DNA from: Sphingobacterium sp.
GTDB taxonomy: Bacteria; Bacteroidota; Bacteroidia; Sphingobacteriales; Sphingobacteriaceae
Direction of reading: 5' to 3'
Assembly: GCA_031286695.1 (NCBI GenBank)
Contig: JAITTY010000006.1
Coordinates: forward strand, 310,001-374,000
Length of the DNA: 64,000 nucleotides
The translations under genes and the position numbers were made by a program. Position 1 is the first letter of the stretch. The number at the start of each line of letters is the position of its first letter. The notes beneath the pieces are model-generated. The model saw nothing but the letters and a program-made list of their open reading frames with translations, had not been told where the DNA came from and made no database searches. Shown here piece after piece: positions 24,155 through 33,309 of this stretch.

Positions 24155-27100
24155 ATGTCTTCTAATTCCATCAACAGGAGTGCCCTGCTCCTTGGTGTAC
24201 TTTTCTCTTTTAACGTGTTGTCGGTACATGCACAGCAGTTGAAAATTGAGAGTAAAAATCAACCATTAAGATCTGTTCTAAAACAGATCGAAGAAAAATC
24301 GGGCTATAGTTTCCTTTATGACGAGTCTCAGATCAATCTTGACCGGACTGTTAATCTGCATGCAGATGGATCTTTAAGAGAGATTCTAAACAGACTTGAA
24401 CAACTTACCTATTTCAAATTGCAAGTTTCAGGAAAGAATATCCTGATAAGCAAAACCTCTGTTGGTACAGTTTCGGGACGTGTTGTCGATGAAAATGGAA
24501 AGGGAATTCCTTCGGTTACCGTGCACTTGAAAGAATTGAACCAGTATTACTTTACTGATCAAAACGGAGCATTCAAATTTCAGTTTCCTGCACACCGACT
24601 CAAAAGCGCAGAATTGAAATTTTCGATGATCGGTAGGCAAGGTACGACATTAACAGCAGCTTTAAACGGAGTAAATACCAGTATTCTAGAAGTGAAATTA
24701 CCAACACTGAGTGTCGGACTCGAAGAAATTTCAGTTACTCCCCGTACAAATCGGCGGCTAGAGAGTAATAGTTCACTCTATATAAACAGAGAAGTAATTG
24801 AACAATCTGGCGCGCTAAGTCTCAATGATCTACTAAGCCTTATTCCTGGGCAAAAGATTGCCGCCCCTTCTTTACAGCAAGTGCAGCAGGCTAATCTGAG
24901 AAGTGCTACATTGAGTACAAATTCTTTTGCAAAAAAAGATCCATTTGCACTCAATAATTCCTTCGGAGTCGCGCTGATTATGGATGGTATTGCGCTTTCC
25001 AACAATGCGAATATGCAAACCTTAAATTCGGGCATCTATGGTATGGGTAATTCGTATGTCAATGGCAAGATCTCAGGACTGAAGGGAAGCGACGCGGGTA
25101 CCGATAACTATACGGGTGATTATACCTTTGGCGGGACCGATTTGAGACAGATTGCGACCGACAATATAGAAAGTGTAGAAATTGCAGCCGGAGTACCTTC
25201 GGTAAAATATGGGGATATGACCAATGGTGCAATTATCATCAATCGAATTGCCGGAAAAACACCGTTGAATTTCAATGTACAGCTTCGCGATAATACCACG
25301 GTATATGGCTTGAGCAAAGGCTTTGATACCAAAAAATATGGAGCTTTTACGGTCGGCGGAAACTTTACCCGTTCTTACCAAGATAATAGAGATAAAATGA
25401 AATCCTACGACCGTATTGGCGGGAATTTGATGTGGAGTACCTTTGCTGGTAAAGAAAAGGCATTTACAAATACTTTCTCTGTAGATTATGGTCGTCATAT
25501 GGATAATGTCCGCCGTGATTCCGACGATCCAACAGGGGCGATGATGCGATTCAAATCTTATAGCTTTTCAGTCGGAAGCCGTGCCAATTATCGGATCGAT
25601 CATGGTTTTCTTTCCAATATCGGTTTAAATGTCCGCTATAGCCAATCTTATCAAAACACCTATAAAGAGCAGGATGTCAATGGTACCTATATTGTCTATT
25701 CAGATGCAACAGAAACCGGGGTGCATCAAGGAAAATATGCCAGTGGTATTTACAAAGCTGTGACCAATATCGAAGGAAAGCCGATCGATTTTACGACCCG
25801 CTTGGATCTTACGGGAACATTTCAGACCGGAGAACTTCTCCATCAGGTGAATTTTGGTTCTTCTTTTAACTATTCAAAAAATGTAGGTAAAGGACAGATT
25901 GTCGATCCTTCCCGGCCCCGAACAAATACGGTCGCCGCCAATTCCGATCTCCGAACAGAACGTTATTATGATGTTTCGCGTATTCATGGGCAAAAGCAGA
26001 TTGGATTTTATGCCGAAGATCAATTCACCGCGAAAATTGCCGATCGAGATCTCAATGTTCGTGTAGGGGCGCGGGGGGATATATTTGAAAAATTCGTTAC
26101 ATTTTCACCGCGTACCAATATCAACTATTCCATCAGCCCCGAGTTAACGGTAGGTGTTGCTTATGGTTGGGCGAGTAAGGCTCCAGCGCTGGCACAGCTG
26201 TATCCTGGACCTGTTTTTTATGAGCTGTCGCTGTTTGAAAAGACTGCTTTCAAAGATGGTGGTCTGGATGAGGCGAATAGTCTTTATCTCATGTATGTGG
26301 ATAAATATACACCAGATAATAGTAAGCTCAAACCATCTTTGTCCGAACAGTTGGAATTCTCTGTCAATTATGAGCACAAAGGATTTAGATTGGGTATGAA
26401 CATGTACAATAAACGAAACTACCGGGATATTATATCTGCTGCAAGTTTTGAAAAGATCATGCTGGATAATTATGCAGCAAATCCAGACTCCGACGCCGAG
26501 GTTCCTTACATAATAGATGGTCAGAAACAATATAGGCTTTCCCGATATGAGTTTTTGAATAATGATAATGAAACTAAAAATCAGGGGATAGAATTGATGC
26601 TCTCTACGCCGAAATGGGCTGCAATAGCCACTTCATTCAATTTCAGGGGGGGACTGACCAAGTCTAACTACAAACCGCTAAAGAATATGCGGCTCTTTAC
26701 AAATGAAACGGACAATCCCGATAGGGCGGAAACGGCTGTTTATCCGACGGATAGAAGAACAACAACCGTTAGTAATGCCGCCATTACCTCAATTACGCAT
26801 ATTCCAAAGGCTAAATTGCTGATCAATTTTACAACGGAATTTAACCTGATGAATAAGACCAATACAAGTGCAAGTGATGGTATTCCGGTGGGGTATTACA
26901 CCCAAGATGGAACCTACCATGCCATAAACAATTTTGATGCGAACAATATAAACTATAAGCATACATTGATCCCTATCGAGGAAATCAACAATCAAAATCA
27001 GCCTGCTGTCTATACAAATTTCCATTTGAATGTATCCAAAGAAATCAGTAAACGCCTGAACTTAGCCTTCCATGTCTATAACGTGTTTAATTATCGTCCG

Positions 27101-27181
27101 CAATATAAGCGTTCGGACAGTACCATGGTTATTCCAAATGACAAGCCTTCTTACGGTGCACAACTTAGACTTAAACTATAA
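24155..27181 (+). CDS. TonB-dependent receptor with N-terminal STN signalling domain
   Basis: The 1008-residue receptor has a signal peptide (ending VLSVHAQ), a secretin/TonB short N-terminal (STN) domain near residues 25-95 (LRSVLKQIEEKSGYSFLYDE), a carboxypeptidase-regulatory domain (SGRVVDENGKGIPSVTVHLK), a plug (LNDLLSLIPGQKIAAPSL, VKYGDMTNGAIIINR) and a barrel ending YGAQLRLKL. The STN domain allows it to signal to FecR. The frame also opens at TTG 24125 inside fecR, but ATG 24155 gives the signal peptide. The iron-type promoter of the operon points to an iron compound or heme as ligand. Confidence 0.9.
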   Translation: MSSNSINRSALLLGVLFSFNVLSVHAQQLKIESKNQPLRSVLKQIEEKSGYSFLYDESQINLDRTVNLHADGSLREILNRLEQLTYFKLQVSGKNILISKTSVGTVSGRVVDENGKGIPSVTVHLKELNQYYFTDQNGAFKFQFPAHRLKSAELKFSMIGRQGTTLTAALNGVNTSILEVKLPTLSVGLEEISVTPRTNRRLESNSSLYINREVIEQSGALSLNDLLSLIPGQKIAAPSLQQVQQANLRSATLSTNSFAKKDPFALNNSFGVALIMDGIALSNNANMQTLNSGIYGMGNSYVNGKISGLKGSDAGTDNYTGDYTFGGTDLRQIATDNIESVEIAAGVPSVKYGDMTNGAIIINRIAGKTPLNFNVQLRDNTTVYGLSKGFDTKKYGAFTVGGNFTRSYQDNRDKMKSYDRIGGNLMWSTFAGKEKAFTNTFSVDYGRHMDNVRRDSDDPTGAMMRFKSYSFSVGSRANYRIDHGFLSNIGLNVRYSQSYQNTYKEQDVNGTYIVYSDATETGVHQGKYASGIYKAVTNIEGKPIDFTTRLDLTGTFQTGELLHQVNFGSSFNYSKNVGKGQIVDPSRPRTNTVAANSDLRTERYYDVSRIHGQKQIGFYAEDQFTAKIADRDLNVRVGARGDIFEKFVTFSPRTNINYSISPELTVGVAYGWASKAPALAQLYPGPVFYELSLFEKTAFKDGGLDEANSLYLMYVDKYTPDNSKLKPSLSEQLEFSVNYEHKGFRLGMNMYNKRNYRDIISAASFEKIMLDNYAANPDSDAEVPYIIDGQKQYRLSRYEFLNNDNETKNQGIELMLSTPKWAAIATSFNFRGGLTKSNYKPLKNMRLFTNETDNPDRAETAVYPTDRRTTTVSNAAITSITHIPKAKLLINFTTEFNLMNKTNTSASDGIPVGYYTQDGTYHAINNFDANNINYKHTLIPIEEINNQNQPAVYTNFHLNVSKEISKRLNLAFHVYNVFNYRPQYKRSDSTMVIPNDKPSYGAQLRLKL

Positions 27182-27185
27182 TGCT

Positions 27186-28535
27186 ATGAAAGCAATACAT
27201 TTTATTATACTATTAACCCTTATTTCTGGTTGTTTTGTAATAGCTTGCCAGAAAGATATCTATCCCGAAAATGGATCTGTTGATATCACCTTAGATATCT
27301 CTTACGAGAGTGAAGCCTATATTGGTAAGTTGCCTTTAAGCGATATTACTTTAAATCTCTATACACTCAAAGGTAAATTGGTGACAACGATGAAATCAGA
27401 CGAAAATGGTCACGTTGAATTTGTGGATCTGGCACCCAATACGTATAAAGTTCAGGTCGTGAAAAACTATAGCGCGGCCGAATTTAATGCATTGACGGGA
27501 CTAAGGGAAGACAGTGAGGTGTCATTTAGTTCGGCGATCAAACAGATCGAAGTAATCAAAGGATCGGGAGAAACGCATTGGGATCTTACACTTATAACAG
27601 GCAATAGTAATCCCAGTGGATTAATTATAAAGCAGATCTATTATGCAGGTTCTGATGCTAACCAAGGGGCAAGTTTTCGCGATCAGTTTATTGAAATTTA
27701 TAACAATTCGGATAGTATCCGTTACGCGGACAGTCTTTACCTTGCCGAGGCTTATGGCGCTAATAATGCTAGTGCCACCTATGTTTATCAAGCGAACAGC
27801 GGGCAATATGATTGGAGCAAATCCTATGGGATGCCGCAGGGTATAAACGCCAATACAGACTATGTATATGCGTTTCTCATTATTCAGCTTCCGGGCACGG
27901 GTAAGGATTACCCCATACTTCCGGGAGAGAGTATCGTTGTTGCTTCCACTGCTGCAAATCATCGATCGCCTTATATTGGTGCAGATGGGGTGGCTATTTC
28001 AGTAAAGGATCCTAGTCTGACTGTCGATCTGAGTACGGCAGATTTTGAAGCGTATTTTGCACCCTATCTGGGAACTACCAAGCCTTTGGCTTCGGATATC
28101 GACAACCCTAATGTTCCCAATGTCAGGGTCGTCAACAGGGCAAATGGTGTGGATATGATCATGAATCAAGCCGGACAACGCAGCTGGATTATTTTTCGCG
28201 ATGAGGGTATGGGATCTTCAGATCAATGGAAGGGTTTTATGCCACCTTACGCAGATGGGCGAGAGAGTTTGGGAACAGACTATAAGCAGATTCCTGTCAC
28301 AAATATTTTAGATGGGGTAGAGCTGCAATCGGCAACTTCTACGCAATATCCAAAGCGTTTTACGGCAAAGTTAGACGCTGGTGCGATTGCCGTAGCTGGT
28401 GGAGCCCGCTCCTCCAATTCGGTGATCCGGAAAACCAAAGCGGTTATCAATGGCCGACGGATCTTACAGGATTCTAACAACTCAAGTGATGATTTCGTGT
28501 CTATGAAAGCAAATCCAAAGGGATTTGTAGATTAA
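27186..28535 (+). CDS. DUF4876-like lipoprotein
   Basis: The 449-residue protein starts at ATG 27186, four bases after the receptor stop, and carries a lipoprotein signal (MKAIHFIILLTLISGCFVIAC; Cys16 or Cys21). A small Ig-like domain follows (ITLNLYTLKGKLVTTMKSDE), and then a larger domain with IIKQIYYAGSDANQGASFRD and FIEIYNNSDSIRYAD, similar to lamin-tail/DUF4876 proteins found with TonB receptors. It probably sits on the outer membrane and helps the receptor bind substrate. The family name is from memory. Confidence 0.72.
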   Translation: MKAIHFIILLTLISGCFVIACQKDIYPENGSVDITLDISYESEAYIGKLPLSDITLNLYTLKGKLVTTMKSDENGHVEFVDLAPNTYKVQVVKNYSAAEFNALTGLREDSEVSFSSAIKQIEVIKGSGETHWDLTLITGNSNPSGLIIKQIYYAGSDANQGASFRDQFIEIYNNSDSIRYADSLYLAEAYGANNASATYVYQANSGQYDWSKSYGMPQGINANTDYVYAFLIIQLPGTGKDYPILPGESIVVASTAANHRSPYIGADGVAISVKDPSLTVDLSTADFEAYFAPYLGTTKPLASDIDNPNVPNVRVVNRANGVDMIMNQAGQRSWIIFRDEGMGSSDQWKGFMPPYADGRESLGTDYKQIPVTNILDGVELQSATSTQYPKRFTAKLDAGAIAVAGGARSSNSVIRKTKAVINGRRILQDSNNSSDDFVSMKANPKGFVD

Positions 28536-28557
28536 GGCACATTAGGAGGACAGAACA

Positions 28558-28596
28558 ATGTATAAAAATAGTGCTATTGCACCCATATTTATTTAG
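28558..28596 (+). CDS. 12-codon leader ORF with strong Shine-Dalgarno, coupled to next gene
   Basis: ATG 28558 opens a 12-codon frame (MYKNSAIAPIFI) whose TAG (28594-28596) abuts the ATG of the next gene. It is preceded at 28544-28549 by a perfect AGGAGG, 8 bp from the ATG; such sites are uncommon in Bacteroidota genes. The arrangement suggests ribosomes load at the leader and re-initiate on the barrel gene. It could also be a chance ORF. Confidence 0.42.
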   Translation: MYKNSAIAPIFI

Positions 28597-30171
28597 ATGA
28601 AAAATAGTATTCAATTTGTCATGTGTCTATTAATTGTTGGGATATCCCAACTTCAGGCCAAAGTAATATCAGGCCAAGATACATTAAAATATATCCAATA
28701 TATCGATCAGGATAGCTTGCAACTGCGGTTGCGGCAATTCGCTGTTGACAATCCCATGTGGTTGGAAAAATTGGTACCTGTACGTTACAGTTTAATTCGC
28801 ATGGGCTATAATTCCGTTTCGGGCGAGTATCGTCGTGCTCAGGAGGCACAGGCTGTAAAAGGTTTAAATTTTAGTTCAGAAGGAGCAGTTACGATTAAAG
28901 ATGTGCGCCTATGGGGACGGTTCAATTATAACAGATCCATAGAAGACAGTACGCGATTTGCACATCAAACGCGGGAAAATACTTCTACACCTTGGTATTT
29001 TGGTTCTTATGGGTATAATCATTATGAGCGTACGACTTATCGGATTCAGGCACGTGGTCAACGTTCTTTTGCCGCAGGTAAATATGACGTGTTCGGAGGT
29101 TTTGACTACCAGGTCGGTAGCCATTTTAGTAACAATGATCCAAGGGGCAGCATCGATGTCATACAGTTCAATAGTTCGTTGGGCGGAAGCTTGCGTATTG
29201 CCCCGAGTTGGCGTATTGGTCTGGAAGGAAAATATGGTTATGGACAAGAGAACGTTGAAATTGCTTATAAAAATTCGAACTCAGCGTCAAGTGCTGTCGA
29301 ATCTCCATACATGAATTATATCATAAGGGGATATGGCTGGAAAGTGGGGGATTGGCTGACAGAGAAAAGCATGTTCTACCAGAATGACATGCAGCGTTTG
29401 GGCGGTAAGTTAAACTTTTCATGGAATTCGACCTTTGGTGATTTTTACGGAAATGTAGCTTATCAACATGAACAACAGAAATATAGACAGGTATTACGAA
29501 ACGAGTCCCGTATCAATGAGCTTAGTTTATATAACTTGAATAAATTAGATTATACATTGCTATGGAGTCTGGCACGGGTCAACCGGCGATATATGGCTTC
29601 ATTTGTATGGTCTGATCAGCGCGGGAAAGATCATGTGGCAGAAAGTGCTAATGCGCAAAACTATGTCTATCAAAATGACAATGGAAAACTGGAGCTGTCG
29701 TATTTGGTCGCTCAGAAAAAATGGAAGCAATATTACAGCGCTTTAATTGGGCTGCAGAATGAAGTCAGAAGAGATGGGGGGACAGGAACGACTTTGGACT
29801 ATGATCAGTTAAACTATGGCTTCAGTACGACATGGGCGTACTGTACCTCGACTAATCAAGAAATAGAATTCGGTCTTGGTGGTTTCGTTCGGAATACAAT
29901 TGGGCTCTCTTGGTCCTTGCCTGCGATCAATGAAAATGTCTTTCACCAATATGTATTCTATCATGATATCCTTTACAATCGTGCAAATCTATATGGCGGT
30001 AATGTAAAATTGGGATTCAAACAGCGTTTGCGAAAAGGAAATTTTATTCATGTCGTGGCCGATTATGGTTATCGTAAAGCCGATGGTTTTGGTGAGTTGG
30101 AGCGAACAAATCTTGCTCCTTTGGGTACTGATCGTAAGCAATTTAATTTAATGCTTTCTTATGGTTTTTAA
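28597..30171 (+). CDS. Outer-membrane beta-barrel protein, DUF6850-like
   Basis: The 524-residue protein has a signal peptide (MKNSIQFVMCLLIVGISQLQA) and then a pattern of alternating aromatic beta-strands with no plug, ending with the typical barrel strand QFNLMLSYGF. Features such as TRFAHQTRENTSTPWYFGSY fit the DUF6850 barrel family that accompanies DUF4876 lipoproteins and di-heme peroxidases. It may form a porin-like or scaffolding barrel for the receptor system. The family name is from memory; the barrel character is visible in the sequence. Confidence 0.68.
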   Translation: MKNSIQFVMCLLIVGISQLQAKVISGQDTLKYIQYIDQDSLQLRLRQFAVDNPMWLEKLVPVRYSLIRMGYNSVSGEYRRAQEAQAVKGLNFSSEGAVTIKDVRLWGRFNYNRSIEDSTRFAHQTRENTSTPWYFGSYGYNHYERTTYRIQARGQRSFAAGKYDVFGGFDYQVGSHFSNNDPRGSIDVIQFNSSLGGSLRIAPSWRIGLEGKYGYGQENVEIAYKNSNSASSAVESPYMNYIIRGYGWKVGDWLTEKSMFYQNDMQRLGGKLNFSWNSTFGDFYGNVAYQHEQQKYRQVLRNESRINELSLYNLNKLDYTLLWSLARVNRRYMASFVWSDQRGKDHVAESANAQNYVYQNDNGKLELSYLVAQKKWKQYYSALIGLQNEVRRDGGTGTTLDYDQLNYGFSTTWAYCTSTNQEIEFGLGGFVRNTIGLSWSLPAINENVFHQYVFYHDILYNRANLYGGNVKLGFKQRLRKGNFIHVVADYGYRKADGFGELERTNLAPLGTDRKQFNLMLSYGF

Positions 30172-31330
30172 TAGGGTGAAGCTACTAAAGAAGAATATGA
30201 TATGGAGAGCAGCCATCGTTCTTGTGCCTTTCATGATTTCGGCATTTGCCAATAGACCGAGCGAGCAGGAGAACTTGGTCGAATTGCGCAAACGCTATAG
30301 TAGCGGTAATATGGCACTATGGCCAAGGCCAAATATAGACCCTTCTGTCAGCAAAGGGTTTGTGGATATTGGGGTATTGCCCCAGGTGGACTATCCTGCC
30401 GATAATCCATACAGTAAGGAGAAATCACTTCTAGGCAAGCTGTTGTTTTTTGACCCTCGGCTATCGGCTTCAAAGCAGATTTCCTGCGCCAACTGCCACG
30501 ATCCTCAGCTGGGGTTTGGGGATGGAAAAAGTTTGGCGCATGGTCACGGAAGACGCGAAGGCAAGCGAAATGCAATGACCTTATATAATGTCGCTTTCTA
30601 TAAATCCTTTATGTGGGATGGGCGTGCCAAGAGCTTAGAAGATCAGGTGCTGCTGCCTACACAAGATCACGTTGAAATGAACACACCATTGGATACACTC
30701 GTAGCGCACGTCAGGGAAGTCGCAGGCTATGCAGCCTATTTTGAAAAGGCTTTTGGGGACAAAAAAATAACGTTAATGCGTATACAACAGGCATTGGCTA
30801 CATTCGAGCGTGGTATAGTCAGCTATCCAACGAAGTTTGACCGTTTTGTAAGTGGACAATCCGATGCCCTAAATGATGCCGAACTGACGGGCTTACATCT
30901 GTTCCGTACGAAAGCACGCTGTATCAATTGCCACAATACACCTTTGTTTTCGGACAATCTTTTTCACAATGATGGACAAACTTTATATGGAACTAGACAA
31001 GAAGATTTTGGGCATTATAAATTGACGGGAGATCAAAAAGATATTGGTGCATTTCGTACCCCATCGCTTCGTAATGTCTCGTTGACGGGCCCTTGGATGC
31101 ATCACGGCAATTTTCCAACATTGCGTGATGTCGTCGAATTGTACAATCTTGGCAATCCTGCACCGATTCAACGACATGTAGAGGTGGATGAGAAGACACG
31201 ACCTATCCACTCGCCTTTGTTAAAAAAACTAAATTTAACACCAGGGGAAGTTGAGGCTGTAATCGCATTTTTACAGGCAATAAGTTCACCTACGCAACGC
31301 CGTATTTCAATGCCTGAGCTTCCGCATTAA
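30161..31330 (+). CDS. Di-heme cytochrome c peroxidase / MauG-family protein
   Basis: The 389-residue exported protein has two c-type heme sites, CANCH at about residue 109 and CINCH at about 254, in the arrangement of bacterial di-heme peroxidases (HDPQLGFGDGKSLAHG, RNAMTLYNVAF, MWDGRAKSLEDQ, FRTPSLRNVSLTGPWMH). A signal-anchor helix precedes (IWRAAIVLVPFMISAFA). The gene overlaps the previous one by 11 bp; GTG 30176 or ATG 30197 are possible later starts. Family members reduce H2O2 or oxidise other substrates in the periplasm. In this operon it may act on an imported heme or iron chelate, which is inference. Confidence 0.9.
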   Translation: MVFNRVKLLKKNMIWRAAIVLVPFMISAFANRPSEQENLVELRKRYSSGNMALWPRPNIDPSVSKGFVDIGVLPQVDYPADNPYSKEKSLLGKLLFFDPRLSASKQISCANCHDPQLGFGDGKSLAHGHGRREGKRNAMTLYNVAFYKSFMWDGRAKSLEDQVLLPTQDHVEMNTPLDTLVAHVREVAGYAAYFEKAFGDKKITLMRIQQALATFERGIVSYPTKFDRFVSGQSDALNDAELTGLHLFRTKARCINCHNTPLFSDNLFHNDGQTLYGTRQEDFGHYKLTGDQKDIGAFRTPSLRNVSLTGPWMHHGNFPTLRDVVELYNLGNPAPIQRHVEVDEKTRPIHSPLLKKLNLTPGEVEAVIAFLQAISSPTQRRISMPELPH

Positions 31331-31334
31331 TACA

Positions 31335-31370
31335 ATCTTTCTATGGTAGTATATTCTGCCGTAGAAAGAT
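31335..31370 (+). terminator. Hairpin terminator after di-heme peroxidase operon
   Basis: The arms ATCTTTCTATGG (31335-31346) and CCGTAGAAAGAT (31359-31370) pair with one T-G wobble around a 12-base loop, 5 bp after the peroxidase stop. Only a short T-rich stretch follows, so the strength is uncertain. Confidence 0.6.
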
Positions 31371-31495
31371 AAAGCCTTTTGATAGCATGGGGCACTTCGA
31401 AGTATGCTGTGTTTTTTATATGTTAAAAAATCGTAAATTCGACTGCTTTTTTCATTTAGTATAATGAAAAGCACTAACCATTAGAAAAGTTTGTA

Positions 31496-32080
31496 ATGGA
31501 AGCTACCGAAGAGAATACAATTTTGAATTCGTTATCCCAAGGAGACGAACTCTCTTTTTTTATTTTGTATGAACGATATAGTCATGCCTTATTCTCCACT
31601 GTTTTTCGAATGGTGAAGGATAAACAAGTCAGTGAAGAGATTGTACAGGATGTGTTTCTAAAAGTTTGGCAAAAAAGATCCACCATCGATCCGAATCGAA
31701 GTTTTAAGTCTTGGATCTTTACTATAGCTAAAAATGATGTTATTTCTTGGTATAGAAAATTAGCGAAAGAGGCCGCGTTGCAGGAAAATTTATACCAGCA
31801 TTTTGAGCAACTTTATGTTCTGGAAAAAGAGGGGGATATTCAAGAAAAACAGGCTGCATTATTAGACCGAGCACTCAATTCCTTAAGTGAGCGAAGAAAA
31901 GAAATATTTGTTTTATGTAAAATAGAGCAAAAAAGCTACGAGGAGGTCGCTCAGAAATTGAATATTTCTGTATCTACAGTAAGCAATGCCATGGTCAAAT
32001 CCAATCAACATATTCGACAATTTGTGCAGGATCATTATGATGAGATTTTAGTTATTCTTGTAGGTTTCTATTTTTTTTAA
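31496..32080 (+). CDS. ECF RNA polymerase sigma factor (SusCD locus)
   Basis: This 194-residue ECF factor shows region 2 (SFFILYERYSHALFSTVFRM, then EEIVQDVFLKVWQKR), the WIFTIAKNDVISWYRK segment, and a region 4 HTH (CKIEQKSYEEVAQKLNISVS, VSNAMVKSNQHIR). The C-terminus ends in a short hydrophobic tail (ILVILVGFYFF), common in sigma factors paired with Bacteroidota FecR proteins. It heads a FecR-SusC-SusD-protease series and should activate it when the substrate is sensed. No iron-box-like palindrome is visible upstream, unlike the other two ECF genes. Confidence 0.9.
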   Translation: MEATEENTILNSLSQGDELSFFILYERYSHALFSTVFRMVKDKQVSEEIVQDVFLKVWQKRSTIDPNRSFKSWIFTIAKNDVISWYRKLAKEAALQENLYQHFEQLYVLEKEGDIQEKQAALLDRALNSLSERRKEIFVLCKIEQKSYEEVAQKLNISVSTVSNAMVKSNQHIRQFVQDHYDEILVILVGFYFF

Positions 32081-32136
32081 AAAAAATACAGTAACGATAG
32101 TGTTTTTGCTAATAAGTTGCGTATTAACTTATAGAT

Positions 32137-33285
32137 ATGGCAAAGAAAATAGAAAATATTTACAAGAGCTATTTGGATGGAAGCATCAATCGTGTTGATC
32201 TTGATACGTTGCTCTGTTATTTTGAGCAAGCGAGCGATGCTGAATTGGAAGATCTTACATCCTTAGTTTTTAACAACTTTGAACTTGATATAACCGAGGA
32301 ACCATTTGTTGAACATATCTCCGTTATTCGACAAAGACTAGAAGATAAGCTTAGTGAATCCAAAAAGAAACCTTTTAAACTAGGACAAATATGGTGGGCA
32401 GCAGCATCTATTCTGCTGGCATTAGGAATAGGTACTTGGTTCTATATGGGGCAAGATGCATCGGATATGCCTATTGTGGCTCCCTCTGAGCATATTTTGT
32501 ATGTAAAAGATAAATTGGGCAAAGAAATTGCGATTTCACCTGAGACGGATTCTATCTGGGAGATGGGAGATATTGCATTTTCTCGGATTGACAGCCAGAC
32601 TGTGAAAGTAATCGCTTTAGGTAAAAAACCTAGCTTGCAAACAATATACACGCCTAACTCTGACTTTAAACTTGTATTGGAAGATGGATCCAAGATTACA
32701 CTGAACGCGGCCTCTACCTTACAGTTTCAGATTCCTTTTGGTCTTCAGGAAAGAGACGTATCGCTAACAGGAGAAGGATATTTTGAGGTCGCGCATGATG
32801 TCCAAAGACCATTTATTGTACATTCGGGGGTGGCAAGAGTAGAAGTGCTGGGCACAGTATTTAATGTGCGAAATTATGCCAATGACGGACATGTAATTAC
32901 TTCTCTACTTTCTGGTAGGATCGCTTTAAGCAAAGCTGGAAGCACTGAAAGAATTGTACTCCATCCTGGAGAAACAGCCGTAACCGATCATAAAGGAATA
33001 CATCTTGAAAATCTTGCTCCTAAGCAGGTATCTGCTTGGACCATTGGTTACTTTGAGTATCGCGATCAGCCCATCAGTACCATATTGTCCGATTTGTCCA
33101 GATGGTATGCCGTCGATGTAGATACCAGTACATTGCCTGCCGATCAAGCTATCTTTATGAAAGTTAGAAAGAATATTCCATTGCAAGAAATGCTGGACTT
33201 ATTGAATGAAGCGAGTGGCTTAAACTTTCAGGTGGAGCATAAAAAAATCACATTAAAAACAACGAATAAAAATAATAACAACTAA
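32137..33285 (+). CDS. FecR-family anti-sigma factor (SusCD locus)
   Basis: The 382-residue protein has a cytoplasmic N-terminus, a transmembrane helix near residues 87-106 (WWAAASILLALGIGTWFYMG), a FecR domain (YTPNSDFKLVLEDGSKITLN, GEGYFEVAHDVQRPFIV, VLGTVFNVRNY, SLLSGRIALSK) and a DUF4974 tail (FEYRDQPISTILSDLSRWYA). It lies 56 bp after the sigma gene and 24 bp before susC. The STN domain of the SusC protein should contact its periplasmic part and relieve inhibition of the ECF factor. Confidence 0.93.
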   Translation: MAKKIENIYKSYLDGSINRVDLDTLLCYFEQASDAELEDLTSLVFNNFELDITEEPFVEHISVIRQRLEDKLSESKKKPFKLGQIWWAAASILLALGIGTWFYMGQDASDMPIVAPSEHILYVKDKLGKEIAISPETDSIWEMGDIAFSRIDSQTVKVIALGKKPSLQTIYTPNSDFKLVLEDGSKITLNAASTLQFQIPFGLQERDVSLTGEGYFEVAHDVQRPFIVHSGVARVEVLGTVFNVRNYANDGHVITSLLSGRIALSKAGSTERIVLHPGETAVTDHKGIHLENLAPKQVSAWTIGYFEYRDQPISTILSDLSRWYAVDVDTSTLPADQAIFMKVRKNIPLQEMLDLLNEASGLNFQVEHKKITLKTTNKNNNN

Positions 33286-33309
33286 ATATTACATTTACCT
33301 TCATCTACC

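Noticed and set aside
25073..25498. 141-codon minus-strand frame within the TonB receptor gene
   Set aside because: Antisense shadow of a long, well-supported receptor gene with no recognisable protein features.
27072..27185. Extended start of the DUF4876-like lipoprotein inside the receptor gene
   Set aside because: The 38-residue extension lies over the receptor barrel in another frame and would bury the lipoprotein signal; ATG 27186 is four bases after the receptor stop.
27621..27962. 113-codon minus-strand frame within the lipoprotein gene
   Set aside because: Antisense shadow; composition does not look like a protein and no start context is present.
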